Source: Diatrype stigma (Eukaryota; Ascomycota; Sordariomycetes; Xylariales; Diatrypaceae). Taken from it: a DNA stretch of 64,000 nt. Positions 12,480-23,570 of this stretch are shown piece by piece. The notes beneath the pieces were generated by a model. It saw only the letters and a program-made list of their open reading frames with translations. It was not told the origin of the DNA and did no database searches. How positions within the stretch are numbered: the first letter of the stretch is position 1; the number at the start of each line of letters is the position of its first letter. Both the position numbers and the translations under genes were made by a program. The stretch is from positions 1-64,000 of the forward strand of contig JAKJXP020000150.1 in assembly GCA_022225965.2 (NCBI GenBank), written 5' to 3'.

Positions 12480-15400
12480 AACGACCGCTTTTGTTTTGTT
12501 ATAAGTTCCTATTTATTCGGACCTTTTTTTCGGGCTTTATTCGAATTCCTTGCGACTAATTTAAGGAATTAAACAAAAAGCCTTAGCCGTTTTCGATTAC
12601 GCCTTTTTTCTTTTGGTATAATAATAATAAATGGCGGTTCCCGTATTGGTATCGGGAATTCGTGGAATTCTTAATTTATGGGTACATCGAATTTTGGAAT
12701 ATATTTTATTCTTTTATTGCATTTTTATATTTTTTCTTTAGCTGTATCGATTAAATTTTATCGTAAATGCCATTTGTTATATGCGGCGTTAAAACTTATT
12801 CATTGTATTAAGTACTTAATTTTTTTTCGAATTATTCGTTTATTTAATAGCCTTTTTATTTCGAAATATTTATAGGGTTCCTTAAAGATTTCTTTATTTT
12901 TTTTAACTTTTATAGTTAATTCTTTACGTAATAGTATCGAAATTCGTTAATACGGATTATTTCCCGACGCAACTGCCGGTTTTAAATAAGTTATTAATAT
13001 TACCGGATATATATTTTAGGCCTTATTAAAATCCAATTCGTAAGTTAAATCATTTATTTTATGCATTATTTTAAAAGAATTTACGAATCGAAAGGCCATT
13101 TTTTTGTTGGGAATATATGGCAATAAGTATTTTTTATATAGGCATATTTTAATCCATAATCCCTTTTCGAACATTATCGGTTTATGCCTAACGTTATATT
13201 TTTGGGTTATGGCATAAATTGCTAGCGATTCCGTAATTTATACCGCTTTTCGGAATATTGCAGCTATTAATTAATTAATGGGCCGTTATAATGGTAATTT
13301 TTTTAAATATATTCGGATATTTATAAAATATTCGTTAGGTAAGTATTTAATTTTTATTAATTTTTTATTATTAAATACCGTTATAAGCTATGGTATGGTT
13401 TTTATTTATAATTTCTTAAGATATACTTAGTTTTAATACCGGAATGCCGTTTTTACCGTTTGGTTCTTGCGTTTAAATAAATCATTTGTTTATAAGTAAT
13501 AAGTTATTATATATTATTAATATATTTCCATTATTAATTATATTTTGTATTATATTTCTTATACGAATTTCGTATTCCTATTCGTAATAATTATTTTTGA
13601 AATTCCTTAATTGTTTATTAATAGTTGCCGATTAATTATAAATTTTCAGTTTTTATCGGAATACTATGAATGTTTTAAAACGATTAAGGTTATTTTGGAT
13701 GCTTTATTCGTAATTATTATGAATGCATCGAATAAATCGAATCCGGAAATCGACCATTTTATATAAGCAGATTTTATTAATGGCATAGCCGTAACGATAT
13801 TTAACGTAATCGTATAAAACGAAATTAAAGATACCTAGATTGGTTGCAATTTTTTATACGGTTAATAACGCGATATTCGAATATTATTACATATTAAGCA
13901 GTACTTTATATATTTTTTTATATTTTTTTACGCTTATGGAATATAATACGATAATATAAGTTCCTTTTATGTTATTATAATGCCTTAATAAAAGCGTTTG
14001 TTATAGCATTTTTTTAATATTTCCTGTTTATATATATGGGATATATATAAGCGCTTATTTAATAGCGGATTTTTGGAATATAATAGTTCATTTTCGTTAA
14101 AACGAAACGTTACGTTTTTTGTCGGCTGATTATTATTACGCAGTTTTTTTAGGTTTTTTACGACTTTATGTCATTGCTTTCGATTATCGACCTTATATTT
14201 TTCGCGTATTCTTTTTTTGAAATCCTTAGCAAGGCTTATTATATTCGTTTGGTTTTTATTTTTGGGGGCCTTTTTTATTAGTAAATTCTTAATTAGAAAT
14301 ATCGTATTTAAGGTATTTTCCTTTAGGAAAGCATTATTATTGCGGATCGGCAGTTATAATAGCGCATTTGGCATTATATTGAAATTCCTAGGTATGTATA
14401 TTACTAATAGCGGATATTTTCTTAAAAATATTAAAGCCGCTTATAGCCGGTAATTAGCTTTCGTAGCGTTTTGGATTTTTAGATTTTTCTTTTCGATAAT
14501 GCCTTTGGTAATATTATAATTAATAAGTACTATTACCGAAGGTTTTTCCGTAAACCTGACATATATTTGTAATTTCTTAATTGCCCATATTAAGCATATT
14601 ACTTTTAGCTTTATAAGCCAATATGCCTTTTCCGTTTAGTTAATGCATTTATTTAAGTATAATATAAGGCGCATAGTTATTTTAAATATTTGGCTTTTCC
14701 CGTTCCAAAAGTATTTCGGAATTATATAAAATAACATTATTCCGAAGCCATTTTTAAATGCATCCAATTAAATAAACGCCTATATAATCGGATCGAAATA
14801 GATTAAAGTAATTTTTTTAAATAATGCATCCTTAATGCGTTAAAACGATTTTAATTCCTTGCCTTTTAATTGGAAATTAATATTACGAATATAAGTCTTA
14901 CGTTATTGCTTATTAAAAATCTTGTTTTAGTTTCGGCTTTATTTTAATAATTAAGTTTTAAATTGCTTAAGGAATTTATTATAATGGACATAATTTTTTA
15001 TTAAATGCTTTAATTAACTTATAAATCCAATTTAATACTTTAAATTATTAAGATTTATAAAGGGCTTTATGTAACGAATAGCCTTTAGTTTTTTTTCCGT
15101 TATTTATAATCCAAAGCCGTTTATTCGAAAGCTTAGCAATTATATCGACGGATATTTTATAAAGAACTTTTTAAAAGAAAATAACAATTTAATATTTTCG
15201 AATGTTATAAATACCTAGTTTAAATGTTCCAAGTATTTTTTTTAATTATTAAAGAATATTATAATGTCGTTAATATAAGTTATTAAATAATATTTATAAA
15301 GCCTTAGGATTCGGTTAATTTGTTTTTATATAAACGGAAGTAAATTTTTAAAGCTTATGGGTAATATATTTAAACGTTTTAGTTTTTTATAGTTAACGAT

Positions 15401-17340
15401 AATAAAGATATTTCGGAATTCCTTTTATATTAAGAATTAATAAAAGAACTTTTTAGCATTTATTATAATAATGAATTTTTTTCCGCGCAGTTTCGTCGTT
15501 ATTTCGTATTATTTAAATAATGGATATGCGTTTTTTAATATTATTTTGTTTTATAATTATAAGTTTATAATTATTCGTTTTTTATATATGCCATTTTTAA
15601 TAATTCAAATTACGAAATAAGCTGCCGTAAAAAAAATAATTCGTAATTAATAATTTATGCGGCCCGTATTATATAATAACTAAAAGGTTTCGTTAATAAT
15701 TTTTTATTTAATAACGCCTTATAAATAAGGCTTGATTGCGATTTTATGTTTATATTATTTAAATATTAGCTTAATAATTATTTGTTTTTCTTTTAAGAAA
15801 TCGATAATATTTTTATTTTTTTATATTTCCGTATGTCGTAATAATAAATCCTAAATGCGGATTAAAAATGTTTTATTTTTAATATAGATATATATTCCTT
15901 TAAACGTTTCCGTTTTTTTAAAATTATTAAGACGCTTTATTTTAAATCCAGGATTCCGATTTTCGATTAATCCATTTAGGAATTCTTTTTCGTTTTTTTC
16001 AGTTGCTAAGAATATAATGTCCGTATTTATTTTTTTTGCTTTACGTAGGGCTGTTTATTATGTTTACCGGAATATTTCTTTTGGCTTCTTATAATTTTCG
16101 TATATTTTAGGTTGCTTTTTCGTATTCGTTGCTTTGCTTTTTAGGTTTAAGGATTAGCTTTTTGTATTATTTCGTTTTTTTTTGTTTTTAATATATTTAT
16201 AAATGCTTTTGGATGGTTTTTCGACGCTTTTGGACGGCTTTTTAGTGCTTTCGGACATTTGCTTATTGCTTTTAGGTAATTCCTTAATGCTTTTGGCCAT
16301 TTGCTTATTATTTTTAAATAATTTTTTAATATTCTTGGCTGGCTTTTTTATATTTTTAAGTTTTGGCTTATGGTATTCGGCTATTTATTTAGCTATATTG
16401 GCTGGTTTTTTTTTCGGTTTTGGGATATACTTATTAGTTTTTGTTATTGTTAAATATTTATTTTGTTTTTCGGCTATAGCGGCTAACGTTTTTTTAAAAA
16501 ACCTGGCATTATTATTTATAAGCCTTAAGGATTTGGATTTATTATTCGTCCTAATTCAAAATATCGGATTGGACTTAATATAAATTATTGGATTTATGCG
16601 TATACCAGTAATTCGACGGGCCTTTTTACGATTTTTTAATAACTAGCGTATTTCGGTCGGTATTTTTGGGTTAATGTTATTATAATATTAAAGGTATTAT
16701 ATTATTTCGGTTAATAACGTATAATAACTTAATTTTTGGTTTTTTAATATGCTTATAAGGTTTTGTCCAATATTAACGACTTTAATTTGTCGTTTTTCGT
16801 TAATAATATAGGGCATTATTTTTAACGTATCGGGATTAAAGTAATAATTAATGTTTTGTTATAGCTAAGCGTTTTTTTTTTCGATACGAATTGGGCATAT
16901 AATGCTGTTTTTTAAACGCAAAGTAAATTGTTTTTTAATATATGCTTTAACTTTTTGTTTATTCGCTTTTAAGTAAAACGTAACGTTTATTTTAACGTTA
17001 TTGCATTAATTAATATGCAAATGGCGATTTTGAACGAATATATTAATTCCGTATTAATATAAAAAGCCATTTTTTAATAATAATCCGATAAAGAATTTCG
17101 GAAATACCTAGGCCTCGAATTGGAAACGTATTTTTATACGGCGGCCTAAATATTAGCTTATTATTATAAATATATCCGTTATTTTAGTTAAGTTACGAAT
17201 TTTTTGTTTTTTTATTCCGATTATTCTTCGTATTTGCGTTTCGTTAATAGTTATGTTTTTGCATTTGTATAGGGTATTTTCTTTAATAAACTGGGTATTC
17301 GCGTCGGTATCGATATAGGCCGTATCGGATAATACCTAAT
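12480..17340 (-). pseudogene. gypsy B pol: protease, RT, RNase H, integrase (RIP relic)
   Basis: Minus-strand reading gives, in order: a protease-like DTDANTQF (about 17,335-17,290); a Lys/Ser/Pro-rich linker with repeated KPSKS-type units (about 16,580-16,200); an RT whose active-site box at 15,277-15,266 reads Tyr-Ile-Asn-Asp; an RNase H end with PRNFNIMPNAL (about 14,150); an integrase zinc region with CLICN (about 13,870); and a core with DAFIITNKASK (about 13,720) and IIITNRNTKF (about 13,580). The reading ends near 12,600-12,480 with a basic tail. Asp-to-Asn changes and TAA stops recur throughout. The forward open frames at 14,217 and 16,203 are antisense shadows of this pol. Confidence 0.8.
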
Positions 17341-17999
17341 TAATTTTATTACATAGGTATATTTTTATATATAAATAGTTCGTAAAATTCTTTAAGCCGT
17401 ATCCGAATTTATTGGGTTTTAATACGAATTCCGAAAGGGCTATTAAAATGCGGCGATTTCCTTCGGTTAGGTTAAAATAATAAAGGCGCTTTTTAATAAC
17501 TTTTTAAAACTGGATATAAATTTTTAAGTTATTATCGATTATAAATTTAAAATAGTAATTTTCGCAATAAGACAAATTATCGTTTATTATTTGCTAAACC
17601 TTATTATGCGATTTTTTTTTTAGGCCGTATTTTAATTAAGGGTCGTTATTATTATTATCGTTAATACCGTTATTAGTTTCGGGCGTATTTATGATATTGG
17701 TACGTTTTTAGGTTTTATTCGTATTTTTATTTCTTGTTTTAGGAACCTTGCCAATTTAAAATCGGCTATTAATACGTAATGCCGATTTGGTTTGTTTTCC
17801 GGATTTTTCGGCTGCTAAGAAATCCGATTAACGTTTTTATCGGCAATAAGTCGGGCGTTCGTTAGAAGAAAACGCAATACTGTTAAAACGGATTTTATTA
17901 ATGCTACGTAATACGGTAATTTTAAAAAAAGATTTGCGAAAGGGTTTTATATTAATTCAATTAAGCATACGGGCATTTATGGCTTAAATAATTCTCTTA

Positions 18000-20200
18000 A
18001 TAATGCATTGCTTATTAAAATAATCCAACGTAAGCAATATTATGCGTAATTTCGAAAACAATAAGGTACGAACTTTATTTTTTAATTCTTAATTAATATA
18101 ATCCGCTATTTCGGCTAGCGCTTCGATTTGCGTTATTTAAGCCTTTGGCTTAAGTTTTTTAATTTAATTTTAGCCGTATTTATATATTCGGAACGTCCGG
18201 ATTATTATTAATTGCTTTATACCAAAACGGGCCTTAAAATAGTTCCGTAATATATTTAATAATTATTTATTACGAATTATTTAACGCTTTTTGTAAATAA
18301 GTTCGATTATTTATTAATTTGCAGCTTCGTTTTTAAAGCAAAAATAAAAATTAAATAGGATTTTTTTAATAATTTCGAAACTTTTAAATGCTTAAGCCTC
18401 GAATTTTTCCAATTACGGAATATAACTGAACCATATTATCGATTCGTTAAAACCAATAATCGAAATAAACTTTAGGCGCTTTCGGTAATTTTAAGAATCG
18501 AAAAACCCAAAATTCTTAACGCGGAATTTCCAGGTTTCCGTATTGCTGCTTATACGTTTAATTAAGGCCTTTAATAATCGGATGGCCCATTTAAAACCGT
18601 CGGGGGCGTCCGTATTCATAAAGCGGCTTCGATATTCCGGTCGTTTTAAAATTTGGATGGCTTATTTTAATGCGTTCCATGGTTATTAAAATCGGAAAAA
18701 TAATTAATCGTTTTTAAAGTTTTCCGGACGTAATGTAAATTATTAAATATATATCGGTAATTGGCTATTAGGAAATATTTCGTTTCGTTATAATAAATAT
18801 TCCCGCAGTAACGTTTCGTTTCGTATATGTATTTAAGAATTCCGTTTAGCATTATTAATAACATAATAATTATTAAAGGGTTCCGTTTACGTTTAAGCAT
18901 TAAATAGCTTTCCGTAAAAATATTCCCCATATTGTTATAATATATTATTCGGCGTATATAATCCAAATGGCCTTATATAGGATTATTTTTTTAAGCGGCG
19001 TAATTCGTTACCGAAATAATCGATTTCTTTAATAACGGACGGTTATTAATAATGCTAAGAATCGATATTTTCTTTACGGCAACGATTTCTTTCGGTAAAG
19101 GTATTTTTTTTTATGGTTTTTATAAATATTTTAAATTATTTAAATTATTCTTTAAAATAATGCTTTGTTTTAAACTTTTTTTCGTTATTGAAATAAAATT
19201 AATTTACCGGCATAATAAAGATATAATTAAATTGCCTTTATTCGGATATAGCAGAATTAGGCATAATTATTAACCCTTTAAAACTTTCCCGTACCGTTCC
19301 CGATGCCGGCTATTTTAAATTCTGGGCGAACGACATTCGTTAAAGGGTTTCGTGCCGATTTGTATACGCAAAAGTTCTTAGTTTTAAATCGTCCGGTTAA
19401 AATAGGTCCTTTAAGTTTATTTGGCTTTTTTAAATAATTAAGTTTTTTATCGAAAGACCCTTAAGTATTAACGAATCATTTTTTTTCGTAATAATGACGG
19501 ACGTATCGTATAAAGGGGATTTTAAAATGGCTAACGACTTTTAAAGGGTAACTTCTTTTTTTTTAGGAATTAATTCCATTAAAGAAGCCGTTAATTTTTC
19601 CGTATTAACTGTGCGTTTTAAAAAAGGAAAAGATTTTTCCGAACGTTCGGATTTTTTAATTAGCGAAAGTTCCGCCTTAATAATGTTATTCGTTAAAAAA
19701 TCTGGCGATTCCTTTTATTAACGTAATAACATTAAAAAGTTTTAAAGCTTTCGGATTTCTTTTTTAACGCTTTTTTGCGAAGTTATGAAAACCGCCGGTT
19801 CCGATATCGGCTATATAATTATGTCCAGCCTTTTGTTATATATCGTTTTTATTTATTGCATAGTTTTTTTAATTCGCATTAAAAAAATAAATTAAGATTT
19901 CGGAAAATTCTAGGCGTTCGTTAGATTTATAATCGTAAGTTATAGGTTAATAAATTCGAATTTTTATATTGCTAGCAATTAAAGTTAATTTTCGTATAAA
20001 ACAAAAAACGTCTTTTTTTATTTATAAAACGCGTTATAGCAAGTTGCCGGAAAAGCTTTATGAAAAGCCGTAAATAATGCTATGTTTTCGTTCGTAAGTT
20101 CGTTATTTAGTTTAAGTAATTCCTTTAAGGTAATTAAGATTCTGTTTGTTTAAGCCGGTGCTTAATTAGTTTGTTTTAAAGTAATTCGGGCCTTTTAATT
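18000..20200 (-). pseudogene. gypsy B gag region (RIP relic)
   Basis: On the minus strand, frames with few stops run from just inside the 5' LTR. They contain charged segments such as KAELSLIKKSERSEKSF (about 19,690) and LRTFAYTNRHETL (about 19,370). I see no certain zinc knuckle. Assignment to gag rests on position before protease and on the coding-like pattern of the minus strand. The minus-strand open frame at 18,667-18,966 may be part of it. Confidence 0.5.
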
Positions 20201-20317
20201 TTTTTTGCTTATCGTAAGGTTTAAAGGGATTTACGTTTTTAACGGTTACGCGTCGTTCTTGAGATTTAATAAATTATAAATAATTGGTATTGGATTTTAA
20301 CCAAAAATGTTACCATA

Positions 20318-20577
20318 TATTATAAACGTTCCGGATTCCTTGCTTTTAGTTAGGAATATCGGCGGCGTCGATAACGTCGACTGTATATAAAGGCATAGCA
20401 TCGTTATGTAATGTTTAGTATTATTTATTACCAATATAGGGGTAAAGTTATGAAATAATAAAAGCATAAATTGCTATGGAGTATTAAGAATTCCAAGGAC
20501 TTTTATATAGTTCTTGGCAGTATTAGGTAGGGGTACGTAATACTGAATAATCCTAGGGATTACTGTATTACGTAATA
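20318..20577 (-). repeat. gypsy B LTR (5' LTR on the minus strand)
   Basis: 260 bp, begins TATTATAAACGTTCCGG and ends TTACGTAATA on the + strand. Differences from the other copy are mostly C/T and G/A. Followed by ATATT. Confidence 0.9.
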
Positions 20578-20582
20578 ATATT

Positions 20583-20850
20583 TTAATAAAGAACCAGGTT
20601 ATAAGAATCCATAATACCGAAAACGATTATCGTTAAAACAAGTTATAATCGAAGGAAACGACGACGATTAAATATTATACGAAATAAAAACATTATTTAA
20701 AAGACGTATTAATAAATAAGGAAAACCCATTATCGAATACTTCGTAAAATAAAAAGAATAAGCGTTATAATAGGACGAATGATATTTCCGACAGTTATTT
20801 ATACAAAACGCGGCAAAATTAATTCATAAATTCGATCGGAAATATAAAAT
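20583..20850 (+). pseudogene. gypsy A chromodomain (RIP relic)
   Basis: Forward reading gives LYEIKTLFKRRINK, a few residues of linker, then KPIIEYFVK, a region where W-K-G-Y is expected but stops occur, and RQLFIQNAAKLI. This follows the chromodomain pattern YEVE-ILDHR, YLVKWKGY, W-P-x-NL-NA. It lies exactly where the integrase frame of gypsy A would continue if gypsy B were removed. Chromodomains of this kind direct new insertions to methylated-H3 chromatin. Confidence 0.75.
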
Positions 20851-20899
20851 GATAATAAACGAGTTACAATTAAAAGCAAAAAATATTATTCCGTTAAAT

Positions 20900-22900
20900 A
20901 TATCGATAGCTATAAAAATTAACGAATAAAAATTAATATAAATAATTCCAAAAATTAACATAAAGGTATAAATTTTAAGTGCATCGTTAGCATAACAATT
21001 ACCGTTTCCGGAATAACATTAAAACTATATATATCCAGGCATAAAAAGCGCATAATTTTTCCTTATTTTATTTATAACCTGGCTATATACGTATATAAAG
21101 TTATAATTAAATTAATATTAATAAAATACCAAACTATTTTATGCAATTATTGCAAGCATAATAGCAATATAACGGACGTAAATATGGACGCAAAGTTTTT
21201 TTTAAATAAGCAGTTCTTTTACGAAAAATTCAATTTGTTGCTTATAAACGAAATAAGGAACCGAACGAAAATATTCGAAATTAAATGGGCTGCGCTTAAA
21301 AAGCTTATATTCGCTTTATTTACTAAAAACGGAATAACGTTTAATAAGTACAAAAAAATATCTAACGGAAATACGAAAATAATAAAAAAATTTGCAAATG
21401 CGGAGGATTATTAAAAAAAGATATTAGCAATGTATATATCGCCAAACGATATGGATTTCGATTATATAATCGAAAGATTAAAGCGAATTAATTCAAAAGC
21501 ATAACTAACAAATTTAAAAATATAGCAAGACATTATGAAAACCTTAAAGATAATTATCGAAAAAAAATACGCGAATGGATAAAAAAATAACGCAGATTAC
21601 AAAAAAAAGCTATTAACGCGAAAAGTTTTAAAGGCATTTAGAATTTACGGAAACGGCAACGGATTTAATTATTGGCCGTAAAAAGTTTTATTATGGCTTT
21701 AATAAATAAGCATTAAATAATATATTATTCCAAAAAACAAAAAATGCATTCCAATTTATTAAAAAAAGTATTGCAATAATTATGGCATAATTTATGCCGA
21801 ATATATCGATATATAAAGCAAGAAAAAAAAGCCTAAAAACAAAAATAAAACCTTATAAAAGGCTATATTTAAACTTAAGGCATTAATACTTAAGTCCAAA
21901 ATATTAATATCATAAGGCTCGCCGACGCAATTAAATTCGTCCATTTAAATATAAACAATTAATTAAAAATTAAAAAATAAATATTTATAAACTATTAACG
22001 ATATAAATAATACGAATAATCCCTAGGATTTATATAAAACAAATTTATATTTAATTAAAAAGGTTTCCGAATATATTAATGTCGAAAGAATAATTAACAT
22101 AATCGAATAGAATATTATGATATTAAAAAAAGCTTTTAACGAATAAATTAAATATACGAACCGATAACTTGAATTATACGTTCGGGCAATACAGCTTAAA
22201 ACGCTATTAAACGATACCTTAATCGGAAGAATTAAAAACGTTATTTAAAAAATTCCAAAATTTGCAATTAAATTCGACCTAATCAGGAAGGATTTAAAAG
22301 AATACGTTAAAAAGGCGGAATTAAATAAATATATTAAAAAATCGAATTTATTAACCGCAATCGATGGAATATTAGTCCGATAAGCAAACGACGATACGAC
22401 GGCAATAAAAGCAATAACCAAAATGATAATAAATAATTTTAATATAATTATAATATTAATAATTAAAATAAACGAAATGCAGAAATAATTAAACTTATTA
22501 ACAACTTTTACCAAGCTATCGTTAAAAAGCTATCGGTTTTTAATAAAACCTCCAAGATTATTTAAAAACATAATGTTTACATTATTATTATAACCTTTAT
22601 TAAAATAACAACAATTATTTATACCGTTATTTAAGCCCGAGCTTATATTCGCCTAGTAAATATAATACGCCTAATAAATACCGAACAAACCATTATTACA
22701 GCAGCGAAAATTTATAACCTTTTTGTTTTTAACTAAGCCATAGCTATAGTTTATATTTAAAACGCAAATACCGACTAACAAAAGAAAGAAATCGTTTTCT
22801 TTAATGGAATCAAATAATTCCATTTCGGCAAAAAGACTTTTGTTTAAAAAGAAATCAATAGAGCAGCAGTAAATAGCAATTAACGGGACGTTAACGTTTT
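20900..22900 (+). pseudogene. gypsy A region after the chromodomain, coding-like, unrecognised
   Basis: About 2 kb before the 3' LTR. A forward frame is open at 21,184-21,414 and continues past a stop with AMYISPNDMDFDYIIERLKR; near 22,620-22,900 another segment reads through with few stops. The pattern fits a RIP-damaged second protein. Neither half is one I recognise. Most Ty3/gypsy elements have little coding sequence after the chromodomain, so this is unusual. Confidence 0.4.
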
Positions 22901-22919
22901 TCGCGTAAGGAGGGCAAGT

Positions 22920-23083
22920 TGTTATAAAAAGGTTCAGTCGTACTTTTCAATTAAAGGATGTCTTTAATTAAAAGATAAGTGGCTTGTTTTTATTATTGTC
23001 TTAATAGTTGTTTCCAGTTGTAGCATTAGCTAGTTTTTCTTAAAAGAATTATTATCGTTTTTTATTTAAAGTTTGTTCTTATA
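22920..23083 (+). repeat. gypsy A 3' LTR
   Basis: 164 bp, matches 1101-1264 without gaps. It is directly preceded by a purine tract and followed by GGTAT and the rest of the Tc1-like frame. Confidence 0.85.
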
Positions 23084-23485
23084 GGTATTATTATCCGTAT
23101 ATATAGGGATTTATATAAAAAATACCTTTTTAATTATTTAAAAAATAATACGATTTTTATATAAAATAACGCATTTATTTATACTATTTATATAATTCGG
23201 AATTAAATTCGCAATAACGAAATGGAAATATTGCAATAATTCCTATATAATTCCGATTTAAATCCTATTAAGAACCTTTAAAAACTGCTAAAAAAACGAA
23301 TCCAAATTAAAAAACCTAACCTTAAAACCTTAAGGAATAATTAGGCTTCATTAGATTTATTAATTTTTACCGCTATTAAAATATAAAACGAATTCGAAAA
23401 GAACTTATTAAATTACCTAATAAAGAATATGCTAAATCGAATTAAAGCCGTATTGGCTTCATTTAAGTAATATATCAAATATTAG
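23084..23485 (+). pseudogene. Tc1/mariner-type transposase, C-terminal half (RIP relic)
   Basis: Forward reading gives the DDE core of a Tc1-like transposase. The second catalytic Asp codon (23,165-23,167) now reads Asn in the position before N-A; after exactly 34 residues the third position (23,270-23,272), in SDLNPIKNL, reads Lys where Tc1 elements have Glu. The spacing is therefore DD34E. A C-terminal segment NRIKAVL follows. With the Asn at 827-829, all three metal-binding residues have been lost by G-to-A changes. Downstream (about 23,520-23,550) a sequence faintly mirrors one at about 320-350 and could be a terminal inverted repeat, but I am not confident. Confidence 0.8.
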
Positions 23486-23570
23486 CTTAGCCCATTTTAT
23501 TCGCCATTTAATAAAATATAAGTGCTTTAAAGTTATTAGGTTTTTATTAGGTATTAATGAGAAAACGTAT

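Larger units (their letters stand above)
9991..20577 (-). mobile_element. Ty3/gypsy LTR retrotransposon B (RIP relic), inserted in gypsy A
   Basis: 10,587 bp with 260-bp LTRs and a perfect 5-bp duplication ATATT (9986-9990, 20,578-20,582). On the minus strand the order is gag, protease, RT, RNase H, integrase, and then about 2 kb of further sequence with an open-like frame before the 3' LTR. A TGGTAACA sequence two bases inside the minus-strand 5' LTR (about 20,307-20,315) is a plausible primer-binding site. The element separates the integrase of gypsy A from its chromodomain. At 10.6 kb it is long for a fungal gypsy element. Confidence 0.88.
1101..23083 (+). mobile_element. Ty3/gypsy LTR retrotransposon A (chromovirus type, RIP relic)
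   Basis: Total span is 21,983 bp, of which about 9.5 kb is the element once two inner insertions and their duplications are removed. The LTRs are 164 bp. The order on the + strand is gag-like region, a CxxC finger region, protease-like region, reverse transcriptase, RNase H, integrase, chromodomain. That order, with integrase after RT and a C-terminal chromodomain, defines Ty3/gypsy chromoviruses. A purine tract (GTAAGGAGGGCAAG, about 22,905-22,918) lies directly before the 3' LTR, as expected for plus-strand priming. About 2 kb between chromodomain and 3' LTR is not explained by the canonical layout. Confidence 0.88.
250..23570. other. RIP-mutated island of nested transposons
   Basis: About 23 kb of AT-rich DNA with no intact gene. 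The remaining C and G sit mostly in CpG, and CpA is scarce. Reading frames related to transposon proteins can be followed for long distances but are broken mainly by TAA codons where glutamine is expected, and conserved Asp or Glu codons have become Asn or Lys. These are the marks of RIP in ascomycetes. The island contains four elements nested in the order Tc1/mariner, gypsy A, then a gag-only LTR element and gypsy B. Short open frames here, on either strand, are chance or antisense products. Confidence 0.9.

Noticed and set aside
14217..14453. 78-codon forward frame with hydrophobic runs
   Set aside because: Lies antisense to the RNase H end of gypsy B.
16203..16583. 126-codon forward frame rich in Leu and Phe, looking like a membrane protein
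   Set aside because: It is the antisense of the Lys/Ser/Pro-rich linker of the gypsy B polyprotein, which runs on the minus strand.
320..23550. Terminal inverted repeats of the Tc1-like element at about 320-350 and 23,520-23,550
   Set aside because: The two stretches are only loosely alike in AT-rich DNA, so exact ends and the TA duplication could not be fixed.
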